From Bimuria novae-zelandiae CBS 107.79 (taxonomy: Eukaryota > Ascomycota > Dothideomycetes > Pleosporales > Didymosphaeriaceae), in the NCBI GenBank assembly GCA_010015655.1, contig ML976657.1, positions 2,037,252 through 2,101,251 of the forward strand: DNA of 64,000 nucleotides. The letters are read 5' to 3'. Every line of letters starts with the position of its first letter. Position 1 is the first letter of the stretch. The notes beneath the pieces are model-generated. The model did not search any database. It saw nothing but the letters and a program-made list of their open reading frames with translations, and was not told the origin of the DNA. The position numbers were made by a program, and so were the translations under genes. Below are positions 20,462-29,747 of the stretch, piece by piece.

Positions 20462-23026
20462 ATGCCGCCCAAGCGGGAAGCCACAGAGGATCTAGCTTCT
20501 CTGAGGCTGAAATCGCGATACTCGTACTTGGAGAAGCGTGAACAGCTGAAGCTTGCTGAGCTACAGAGAGATGTTGAAGAAGACAACGAGGAGATTGCAA
20601 AATATGGGTCCAACCTGAGCAAACGCGAATTGCATGAGATGGAAAGAAGGCGGCAGACTCTTCAGCTTGCGTTACAGCGAGCCAAGATCGACGATTCAGT
20701 CAACACCGGGTTCTTCATTCCCGATGAGGCCAACCTGAATGAAAGCAAGCTCGAGGTCTTGAATAAGAAGAACAAGAGCGATGTGTACAAGAGCGAGGTA
20801 CAATTGTGGGAAGAGGAGCAGACCGCCAAAGCGAGAGCGGCGCAGACGCAACGTCCTGGCCGCGAACGCGAGGACGACTACGAATTCGTGTTTGACGAGC
20901 AACAACAAATCAAATGGACGTCCGATGGCAAAGATCTGAATTTTATGGATCCGGATAAACAACAGCTCCAGGCTCAGCTAGATGAAGCCGAGAGAAAGGC
21001 AAAGACCATACAGGAAACTCGTGCCTCACTTCCAGTCGCACAGCATCGGGACACAATCATCAACGCAGTCAAAGAGCACAGAATTCTCGTGCTCATGGGT
21101 GAAACTGGCAGCGGTAAATCAACGCAGACACCGCAATATTTGAGGGATTCCGGTTATTGTAAGACAGGAAAGATCGTTGTGTCACAACCCAGGCGTGTGG
21201 CATGTCTCAATCTCGCCGCAAGAGTAAGTGAAGAGGTTGCCAGCAGTAGTAACTCTGAAGCGGGCAAGAAATACAAGCCAGGCGCTCACAGGCTAGGTGG
21301 GATAGTGGGTTATAACATTCGCTTTGACAACAAGTCCGGTCCCGATACTGAGATCATTTTCGAGACCGAAGGAATGCTGCTCCGAGAGATCCTTGCCGAC
21401 CCGCTTCTCTCCGAGTACTCCTGTGTCATTTTGGATGAGGCCCACGAGCGAACAACCGATGGCGATACGCTCATGGCCCTCCTTAAGGACTTATCGAGAG
21501 CAAGACCTGATGATTTTCGGCTTGTCATATCTTCCGCTACGCTTAACGCCCAGAAATTCTCGGCTTACTTTGATGATGCACCAATTCTAGCCGTGGCGGG
21601 AAGAACTTTCGAAGTGGAGCGGTTTTACCTGCCTAGTCCTGAAGCTAACTATCTGAGTGCAACCGTTACCACGATCTTTACCATCCATCTTGCTGCTCCA
21701 CTCGATGGTGACATTCTTTGCTTCCTCACCGGAAGTGACGAAATTCTCGCTGCGATGGAGAACATCCAAGAGACATCCCGCAAGCTGGGCTCCCGAATGA
21801 AGGAACTTATTGTCCGACCACTCTATTCTCAACTGGACCCGGACGAGCAGGCTCTCGTATTTGTTCCTACTCCAAAGGGAGCACGTAAAGTCATATTGGC
21901 CACAAACATTGCCGAGACCTCCTTGACTGTAGACGGTGTCTCGTACGTCATTGATTGCGGATACACCAAGGAGAACCAATACAATGCTACGACCGACATG
22001 TCACAGTTGGTTGTCGTCCCTTGCTCGCGAGCGAGCGTGAATCAAAGAGCAGGTCGTGCTGGACGTCAGCGAAAGGGCAGTGCATTCCATCTCTTCACGA
22101 AGTTTTCTTACTTCAATGAAATGGAAGAGGAAACAGTGCCCGAGATAATGAGAGTGGATTTGACTCCACTATGTCTTCTACTCAAATCTTTACAGATTAA
22201 CGATGTTTTGAACTTTGGCTTCATGGATCCGCCTCCTCCAGCAACGCTCGCAAAAGCACTCGAGAATCTCTACGCGCTAGGGGCCCTCAACGACACTGGC
22301 GCATTGACATCAGTGGGAAGAAAGCTCATAGAGATGCCGATTGACGCGAAATTAGCTCGAGCTATCCTGGCCGCAGATGAATTCAAGGTAGTAGACGAGG
22401 TCTTGGTCATCGCGGCCATGCTGTCAGAGTCTGCTACTTTGTTCCTCCGACCCAAGGATAAGAAGGTCCACGCGGACGCGGCAAGGAATCGTTTCGTACA
22501 AGAATCGGGTGGCGACCACATGCTGCTACTGTCAGTGTTTAATGCCTGGAGAGATGCAGAGTACGATCCTATATTTGCGAAAGAGAATTTCCTCCAACAG
22601 AGGACGCTGAACCGCTGTCGGGATGTCTACGAGCAACTTGGAGCGTTGTGCGACCGCATCGAAGTCCAGCGCTCAAGTAATCCAGGAGATCATGTTGGTA
22701 TCAAGAAAGCGCTCGTCGCCGGTTACTTTCAGAATGCTGCGAGGATGGCACGAGATGGGCAATCATACAGAACGATCAAGACAGGGCAGACTGTTGCTAT
22801 TCATCCAAGCTCGTGTCTGCACGAACCCACCCGTCGGCCGAAGCTTATGCTCTTCCATGAGCTTGTTCTCACGTCCCGCGAGTTTGCACGAAATTGCATG
22901 CCGATCGAGAGTGAGTGGTTGATGAGCGCAGCCCCGCACTACTACAAAAAGGAGGACATCGAGAAAATGAGCACGGACAAGAAGATGCCCAAAGGGAAGG
23001 GCAAAGTCGGAGTTGATGGTCGATAA
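20462..23026 (+). CDS. PRP2: DEAH-box pre-mRNA-splicing ATPase, Prp2/Cdc28/DHX16-like
   Basis: A single exon encodes 854 residues. Prp2-type helicases act in the nucleus and remodel the activated spliceosome before the first splicing step. The N terminus has YEFVFDEQQQIKW, matching the YEYVFDE signature of Prp2/Cdc28 proteins, after a charged coiled-coil region. Helicase motifs: GETGSGKS at about residue 213, DEAH at about 325, SSAT near 358, and QRAGRAGR near 528. The winged-helix, ratchet and OB domains follow (FMDPPPPATLAKALE, AGYFQNAARMARDG, IHPSSCLHEPTR, LVLTSREF, EWLMSAAPHYYK). Several positions normally conserved in Prp2 are changed or extended, for example the insert after EEVASSSNSEAG. 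It could therefore be a diverged orthologue or a paralogue. It begins 1.1 kb after the secreted-protein gene on the same strand. Confidence 0.88.
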   Translation: MPPKREATEDLASLRLKSRYSYLEKREQLKLAELQRDVEEDNEEIAKYGSNLSKRELHEMERRRQTLQLALQRAKIDDSVNTGFFIPDEANLNESKLEVLNKKNKSDVYKSEVQLWEEEQTAKARAAQTQRPGREREDDYEFVFDEQQQIKWTSDGKDLNFMDPDKQQLQAQLDEAERKAKTIQETRASLPVAQHRDTIINAVKEHRILVLMGETGSGKSTQTPQYLRDSGYCKTGKIVVSQPRRVACLNLAARVSEEVASSSNSEAGKKYKPGAHRLGGIVGYNIRFDNKSGPDTEIIFETEGMLLREILADPLLSEYSCVILDEAHERTTDGDTLMALLKDLSRARPDDFRLVISSATLNAQKFSAYFDDAPILAVAGRTFEVERFYLPSPEANYLSATVTTIFTIHLAAPLDGDILCFLTGSDEILAAMENIQETSRKLGSRMKELIVRPLYSQLDPDEQALVFVPTPKGARKVILATNIAETSLTVDGVSYVIDCGYTKENQYNATTDMSQLVVVPCSRASVNQRAGRAGRQRKGSAFHLFTKFSYFNEMEEETVPEIMRVDLTPLCLLLKSLQINDVLNFGFMDPPPPATLAKALENLYALGALNDTGALTSVGRKLIEMPIDAKLARAILAADEFKVVDEVLVIAAMLSESATLFLRPKDKKVHADAARNRFVQESGGDHMLLLSVFNAWRDAEYDPIFAKENFLQQRTLNRCRDVYEQLGALCDRIEVQRSSNPGDHVGIKKALVAGYFQNAARMARDGQSYRTIKTGQTVAIHPSSCLHEPTRRPKLMLFHELVLTSREFARNCMPIESEWLMSAAPHYYKKEDIEKMSTDKKMPKGKGKVGVDGR

Positions 23027-23740
23027 TTAGCGCGAAAGCATCAAGAACGACATAATGATACCCATACGCTCCCCATAGCAATACTAGAACTAAACAAGCT
23101 AAACATTTTATCTTCCTAGCCTGCTTTTAACCCGCATGTTTAGACATGACCGCCTGGCGAGGCAGCCTCTTTCGGACTCGGGGAGAGCAGATCGGAGCGC
23201 ACAGGACATGAGAGATTGCTATCAAGGTAGCACCCTGAAATCTCCTGGTTGAGAGTGGACGATGATGTGGGTCTCTGGATCGTGTGTAGGCATCGTACCT
23301 ACGCGCCATGGATGTTTTCTAAACGCAGTGAACGAAAGATTCTGAGGAGCTTGGCTGCGCGATTAATTACCCAGTCGTGAAGGTACAAAGTCGGGTAAGA
23401 CAGTTCTATTTGGTTTTGTCTTAGTCCTGTGTGTTACCCCAGGATAAGCAATACAGTGGTTCACTACACCCGCTTTATACAGTGTTTGCCCAGAGCACTG
23501 TCGGAGCAGATGCTATCACCAATACAGTCGAGGCTTCAAAGGCGAGCGATGCCACGCGGGTACAGCGTTCCTGGGCCCGCATCCCGATGAGGTAACGTGA
23601 CATTGAGGAACGGCGTAACGGCAGATAGGATCATCTGATATGGCGTGTTCACTGCTAATGTAGCAATTGAAGCTACCTTACACAGCTGGCGAAGAGAGCG
23701 CACATCACAGGTGACAAGGAACTGAATCCATATGTTAAGT
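23027..23740. other. Intergenic with dispersed repeat copy 3
   Basis: Apart from the repeat copy at 23371-23460, nothing is recognised. It separates the helicase gene from the convergent HET relic. Confidence 0.5.
23371..23460 (+). repeat. Dispersed repeat family A, copy 3
   Basis: The copy reads CCAGTCGTGAAGGTACAAAG, GTAAGACAGTTCTATTT, GTCTTAGTCCTGTGTGTTAC, CCCAGGATAAGCAATACAGT. It is the cleanest copy for the central part and has diverged from copies 1, 2 and 4 mostly by point changes. Confidence 0.65.
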
Positions 23741-25364
23741 TTAAGTAGGCGCAGGAAGGGTGCCTTGAGCCGATGTCCAAGGCCAAGAAGGAGCTTTGCG
23801 CTTCCGTTTAGCAATTGCAAATGTTTCGCGGGAAGTCCGTGTAACTAATGGGCACGTACCTATGTAGTCTCTTTGCAGCTGGTCATCTGTTGACGGCCAA
23901 TTCCGACACCACAATAGTCCGTACAGCAAGTCTTCCCGCCACAGCCCAGCCACATACTCCTGCGGGAAAACTTGGTAAAAGTGCCTCGCTAGTCCAGATA
24001 TTGTGGGAAGTCTGTCGATAGCTACCGTGAGGTTGCAGCGCATATACTCTTGTACAAGCCATAACCAACTGTAGTAGAGAAGACTTTGACCGCTGATAAC
24101 GTTTATTGCTTGAGGTTCATTTCCAGAGTGTGATTGAGAGGGTAGTAAGTTGACGATTCGGCCCGGGCACTCAATAGAAGTGAAAGAAATTGGAAGCTCG
24201 CGACTTAGATAGGCTGGAGAACCGCTGGGGAAGCATTCGGATGCTTGCATCTCGGCGTATTACCACTTGAGCTGGGTACTAAAGTATACCGTACGACGAC
24301 TCAAGAGTCGTTCTTGCATAACCCAGCCGCGGCGCGTAGGGGCTCCTGATATACTTGGCCAGCTTGGAGCTGGTGGTACAGTATCCATTTTTTGCCTTCA
24401 TAGGGGTCGAAAGGCAGACGAATCCCGGAATACTCCATCGGTTCTCGCAACGTATACAACTCAACCGTACCCGCGCCTTCCGTAGCCGCAGGACTCGCTG
24501 CCAGATTCATATGTGCATTCTGATAGACGTCGCCCATGAGGGCTGACTCATATTTCCAGTCATCCGGATCGTCTTGGATGATACACAGTGCGTCGATCCA
24601 GATATGTCGCAGGCCTAGGCATTCTGTCGCATTTACAGCGTCTTGGAAAATGCGCGGGAGGTTCGTCATAGGCAGATAATAGCTCCATTGCTCGAAGTTC
24701 GCCCGTGTCAACTTCGGAGCTTCTTGTGTGTTCCATCTATAGCTTAGGGTTGCATACGGGATCTGAAGTGCTCGGTAATCCATCACTTCGTCATGAATTA
24801 ACTTTACGCCATCGCCGCTAAGGATTTCAATCAGCCGGGTGGGTATCTGCCCCCCCGGCTCCGCGGCATCTTTCATGCTGCTCGATGCACGTCTTCATCC
24901 ACGAATGGATCATGTCAAGACATTCTAGACTCCCAGTGGAGTTAGGGAGTTCGCATGTGGTAATTGGTATTTTCTTCTCGATTATAGACGTCTTTGGCAG
25001 GGTTTGTGAGAATGGCGGTGCTCCCGTGAAGATATCGACATTCGTTCAAGACTATGTCGAAGTCGTGCCTATATCTCGCATCAGACGGGTACTTGATATG
25101 CTCAAGGCTACGAATGTGCAGAGCACCGCTGTTCCACCTCATGTTGGCCTGTAGTTCAACTTCGAAGGGATACAAGTGGAGCAATTTCCGGCGTCTCATC
25201 AACACGCAGATAGGGCATCCGTTGTCCGGAAATTTGGGATCGTCGTACACGACCTGCGATGTGGTGATGGGGCGGTCATTCCGCAAAGCGAAAAGCCTCT
25301 TGCAGGTTGAGCAGAACGCCTTGCCGTACATATTGTACTGTGCAGCCAGTTTGGTGAAACCCAT
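23741..25364 (-). pseudogene. HET-domain (heterokaryon incompatibility) protein, frameshifted
   Basis: The minus strand reads, in pieces, a complete HET protein. The N terminus has FCSTCKRLF and CPICVLM. A linker reads STGSLECLDMIHSWMKTC. The HET domain has YATLSYRW, then IWIDALCIIQDDPDDW and DVYQNAHMNLAASPA, then RGWVMQERLLSRR. The C terminus has GLWREDLLYGLLW and APSWPW. HET proteins trigger cell death after fusion of genetically different hyphae. The pieces lie in different frames. Breaks fall near 25045, at a C7 run (24850-24856, one base too many), near 24340, and at a TAA (24260-24262, minus). HET genes are usually intronless, so these are lesions and the locus is a pseudogene. Confidence 0.85.
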
Positions 25365-25440
25365 TCAGGAAAGCGAAAAGCCTCTTGCAGGTTGAGCAGA
25401 ATTCCTTGATGTACACATTGTACCATGCAATTAGTTGGAG
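25285..25440. repeat. Diverged 85-bp tandem duplication at the HET N-terminal region
   Basis: AAAGCGAAAAGCCTCTTGCA at 25285 recurs at 25370, and both are followed by related sequence (GTTGAGCAGAA, then GTACATATTGTAC versus GTACACATTGTAC). On the minus strand both copies encode the FCSTCKRLFA segment of the HET N terminus, so the start of the gene is partly duplicated. Confidence 0.75.
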
Positions 25441-25777
25441 AAAAAGTGAGTGACCAAAGCCATATTGTGGTGTTGTCACATAACATAGAGTATTTCTGGA
25501 GGGGTAAACGAGGCGGAGCACTTTGTGTAACGCCAGGCTTCTGCTGATTAGCCAGCAGAGTCCGACAAGCTTTTCGTAGAATCTTAAAACCTGCTTCACG
25601 AGAAATACAACTGAAGCAATTCCATTCGTCACATTGCGACGATATTTCGTCCAGATGGCCGGGTACAAAGTAGGTGCGGTCAGCCACTGTATTCAGTAAT
25701 AAGAACCACGCCTGGATTTCCTTCTAGGAGCGTTGACGCAGCGAGGGAACTAAGTTGTGTGGAGACGCAATGAACAG

Positions 25778-25865
25778 CCACTGTATTACTCGTCCAGAGG
25801 TAACACACCGGACTAAGATATTTTTTTTAATAGAACTGTCTTACACGACCTTGCACCTCCACGAT
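25778..25865 (-). repeat. Dispersed repeat family A, copy 4 (inverted)
   Basis: The reverse complement reads AGGTGCAAGGTCGTGTAAGA, CAGTTCTATT, an A-run, ATCTTAGTCC, GTGTGTTACC and TAATACAGTGG, in the same order as copies 1-3. Confidence 0.65.
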
Positions 25866-27467
25866 TGGGGTTGTGGATCTAAGAAAGGCACAACGCGATC
25901 GTCTTCCCTAAAGTGCTGGCTAAAGTTCTCATTTTTGTTTTGTTTCGGACACCGAATGGATTCTGGTGCAACAGACTGCATCTCTTATTAATGTCGTGTT
26001 TCTGTGATGCAGTTAATACAAGTGCATTTACGGTTATTCACTGAACCGTTGAACTCGAATCTATGGAATCTCAACACCCTCAAGCAGGCCAACCATCATG
26101 AAAGGGTAACAAGTAAACCCAATCCGAGGCACAAATGCAGACTTCGATATCAGTCCGCTCGTAGCCGTTGAGCCAAGCTAGACCCCATCCGCATCCTAGG
26201 TCGTTGAGCTCGCTTCGCTGCATTCCTTCGAAGATCGAGTCCATGGCTGATGCACAAGCACGTGAAAGTACTGTTACTCTGCAGATGTAGCCCCACGACA
26301 GTGGCGTAAACGATCCAACACTGCCGACATGCCGACCATGTGTCATAGCATTCTGCCACGTTTTCCAGAGCTTAGGTACCTGTCAATCGGTCGCTTCGCC
26401 TCGCCGAGGCGTCATTCGGCAGCATCTGAATATCACAACAAACGTCTCCATAGTCGCGTCGGCATGCGGTCTGTTCGCTAGAGAAATAGGACGCCAAGAC
26501 CGATCACGCCAAGATGCCGGAGTTATGCGCCATACGAAGAGGTCCCCTTCACATTTCACATGCGCCGACTCTGCCTTTGAGCTCAACACTGACGCCGCTC
26601 CGTGGACACTAACGCATTGACAGGCATCTGGGCCGGAATCAACGTTGAAACATCCTGAGCACCCTGGCGTACTGCGTCGTTCGAGGCGCTCGCAGATAAG
26701 ACAGTCGGACGCAGAGCCAATTGAACATTGCTCTGCCCTGCGGAAAAGACAGCAGTATATGCAACACCCCCTCACTTTCCGTGCGCGTCTATCAGCACTC
26801 AAACATCGTATGATGCTCCAAGCCGTGGATATGCAGCGCGGATGACGGAAGCTCGACGTCCGTCAACGGTTCCATAAAGGCTCTGGGCCCGCAAGGCTCG
26901 TATTGGCGTGCGGCGGCGCGTCAACAGAAATAGCTGTGCTGGGACGCACAGCGTAGGGCCGTAGGCGAGTCTGTTGCAGGTTCTGGCAATTGGTAGCCTT
27001 ATCGTTTGTGACGTTTAACGGAGAGGCCCGTGCGTCACTTTCACATGCGGCAGATGGTGCCTGCCAGTGGAATGCTCAGAGGCAATCACGAAATCACGCC
27101 CTATATCTTTCGTGCGCCGACAACAGCTTGATTACAACGTGACCCCGCTCTCCTGCTTCGCTTTTCATCTTTTATTCCCCCTTTATCGCCGTCCCATAGT
27201 CAACGTGTAAGTCCACCACTCCCCAGTCCACTCCCGCTATTGATAAAACAAATAGAGGGACTGTCACATGCTATTCACTGCTAACTAAATCCTCCCTACA
27301 GAAAAGCGCACCCACCGTTTTCAGCGCCACAGGTTCGTCATTGCCCTACAATATCGCTTAAATAAGGTATGTTGGGACAGAGCTCCTTGCGAAACAGCGT
27401 CGACGCCCGATATCAACCTTCCTGCTCGTTCCCATCACTCACACCCCGCTACAGTCCCGCACACCCC
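25866..27467. other. Intergenic, 5' region of the CAP20-like gene
   Basis: About 1.6 kb has no recognisable gene. A cysteine-rich minus frame at 26383-26802 and a smaller one at 26080-26346 show no signal peptide or family motif. The last 300 bp are C/T-rich, as in a fungal promoter and leader. Confidence 0.45.
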
Positions 27468-28275
27468 ATGCCTCACGCTGAAAAAGACACGAACGGCGAG
27501 ATGAAGACGACGACGCCTCTCACCAACGGCGAGAAGCCGCAGTCGAAAGTGCTATCGGTGTGTACTCAACCTTTCCTCGCATTGGTCCATCTGCCGCGCC
27601 GTATCACATCCCATCCCATGCAGACGCCACTACGCAGCCCAACCCAATCAAATTCTGCTAACCAAACCACAGCATCTCCAGGCGTACCCCGTAGTCCACG
27701 ACAGCCTCGAGTTCTGCAAGTCGAACCCATACGGCGCAAAGTCGCTCTCCCTGCTGCACAACACGTACAACTCGTTCGTCGCGCCGCTCCACCCCTACCT
27801 GCAGACACCATACTCGTACCTGTCGCCGTACCTCTCGCGCGCCGACGAGCTCGGCGACGCAAGCCTCTCCAAAGTAGACACGCGCTTCCCCATCGTCAAG
27901 GAGGACACGTCGAAGCTCAAGGAGACGGTCTCGCAGTACGTGGGCCTGCCGTTCCAGCTGGCGGGCAAGGGCCGGGAGTACCTACTTAGCACGTGGCAGG
28001 ACGAGTACAGCAAGACGAAGGGGAACGATGGGAGCGTGGTGAAGAACGTCAAGGCGCTGATTAGCACCGAGCTGAAGATTGGCCTGGACGGGTATTCCCT
28101 GCTCGTGGGATACTGGCAGAAGGGGCAGGAGAAGACGAGCAAGAAGGTTAATGAGGTGAGTGCTCCTACCACGCTGCGCCGAGAGGCCGAGTACTAGGTT
28201 GTGCTCGGATCCATGCACAGCGGCTATACCTAAAGATAGACCGCTCGCTGACCGTTTGTGTAGGTGAAGCAGTAA
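27468..28275 (+). CDS. CAP20: CAP20 / perilipin-like lipid-droplet protein
   Basis: The protein resembles Colletotrichum CAP20 and Metarhizium MPL1, lipid-droplet coat proteins needed for turgor in infection structures. Exon 1 (27468-27557) encodes a polar N terminus ending KVLS. After a 124-bp intron (27558-27681), exon 2 reads AYPVVHDSLEFCKSNPYGAK, then TPYSYLSPYLSRADELGD and later amphipathic helices. I end the gene with a third exon of 12 nt (28264-28275, VKQ stop) after an intron with GTGAGT, branch GCTGAC and GTAG (28156-28263), giving 191 residues. If that intron is kept, translation runs to TAG at 28195-28197 and the C terminus becomes VSAPTTLRREAEY (201 residues). Both ends are possible. 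Confidence 0.82.
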
Positions 28276-28916
28276 ATTCTGTTTTCCGCTTTCCACTTCT
28301 TCTACGGCCGGGTGGGTTATTGCGGTTTTCTGGTTCACTAATGGTAGCGGACTGTAGATGTTCTTTGTGCATTGCTTAGATACCTTTTCTTTGCTCTCTA
28401 GGGATAGAAATGGCATGAGATAAGTCTTGGTTCACAATAGGTGGAAAAAATTGAATATGCTTGAATCGTCACGTTCGTCAGTGAGGACTATGTCGCTACG
28501 GCAGCCAGAGTAGTTCCAGTGTTCATAGTCGGCCGTTGTAGTAAACTACTATTCTGAGATCTGTTCCAGCGATGATTCCTGATGTGACACGTGCTCCTGA
28601 GCGAGCCTTGCACATGTGAGTCATTCACAAAATTGTGAGGCAAGCCTGAAATGTGTCGGCGACTGAGTTGTAGTGGGTTGTATTCGTGATATTGTCATAT
28701 ACTCCATCAGCGACAGTGAGCTCTCACTTCTTCGATCCGTGACCATCACCGGTTCGACCCAAAGCCTTGATTTTTGTGCTCTGTTTATCGAAATACACGC
28801 TCAGGCGGCAGACCTGTCGGCCCTGCGCACCCAGTCATCCCATGACATACTCATGCAGGATCATCTCGATTGCCAAACCATGCCCGTCGACGCCCAGCCG
28901 TGACCGAAAAGAAAGT
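28276..28916. other. Intergenic between convergent CAP20-like and RPL27 genes
   Basis: Only 3' flanks are expected here. No gene or tRNA is supported. Confidence 0.5.
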
Positions 28917-29541
28917 TTAGAACTGTAAGGGAGTGAAGAACCACCTGTTCTTGCCGGACGTGTATCGCTCCTCGAAGGCCTTCTTGACCGTCTTCTTGGC
29001 GTCCTCCCTCTGCGAAACCTCCTTGAATGTGTCGGCCGAAACAACGCCCTTCAAGTTCTCGAGCTCAAGAGTGTATCGGGTAGGCATGATGTGGGTGTCT
29101 GCTAGAATTAGCGACAAGTCTCTGCAGCCTGTTGGTGCGCCAACATACAGTTCACCTGCTTGATGAAGGGCTTGACCTTGCTCTTCTTGTCCTGCTTCTT
29201 CTTTGACATGCGGCGGGTGACTTTGGAGGGGTAGCGCTCGATGCCAGCGACGAGGGCGTGCGGGAAGGGGTGCGACTTGGTGCCGTTGTCGAGGGGCGAG
29301 ATGATCACGCACTTCTTTCCAGCATAGCGGCCCCGGGTGATGATCTAGCAATTCGTGAGTTCGTGCGAACAGGCTATTCGAGTGGTTTGCGACATACGAC
29401 AACGCGTCCGACCTTGAGGCTGTAGATATCAGTTAGCAATTTGTTCTCGAAGCTATAGGTTCCGCCAATGCGCATGGAAAGTCCCAATCGCAGCGTCACA
29501 AGTTTCCTGCTGGAACGTTCGGGCAGCACTCACAACTTCAT
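28917..29541 (-). CDS. RPL27: 60S ribosomal protein eL27
   Basis: This is a structural protein of the large ribosomal subunit. Four exons (29541-29534, 29419-29398, 29344-29149, 29098-28917) are joined through GT..AG introns of 114, 53 and 50 bp and encode 135 residues, the usual family length. The joined protein starts [20 protein letters not shown]. It continues with [20 protein letters not shown] and [16 protein letters not shown], and ends [19 protein letters not shown], all typical of eL27. Exon 1 is only 8 nt and exon 2 only 22 nt, a common layout for fungal ribosomal-protein genes. It is transcribed away from SOF1, with about 206 bp between the two start codons. Confidence 0.96.
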
Positions 29542-29747
29542 CTTTGCTGTCCTGCGGTTAGTGTAGATGGGCGATCGGTGGTGTTGGATGAGGTTGCGGG
29601 TGCGAAATGGGTCGGCTCTTGTGCGGTGGCTCGTGCGGCGGCCTCGCTAAAATTTATCGCCGGGCCCGCAAGAAAGTCGCGCCAAGCCGAACTTTTCGAG
29701 AGCACAACGGCTGACGACGAAACCTCGACAACGACGATTACGGCAAC
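29542..29747. promoter_or_regulatory. Short divergent promoter shared by RPL27 and SOF1
   Basis: Only 206 bp separate the ATG codons of two ribosome-related genes pointing apart. The interval is GC-rich with one AT-rich core (CTAAAATTTATCG near 29650). Shared control is inferred from geometry and related function. Confidence 0.5.

Noticed and set aside
26383..26802. Cysteine-rich minus-strand frame of 139 codons
   Set aside because: No signal peptide, no regular cysteine spacing and no promoter or intron signals; probably chance.
28750..28760. GGTTCGACCC resembling a tRNA B box
   Set aside because: No A box or cloverleaf-forming arms could be found at the proper distance on either strand.
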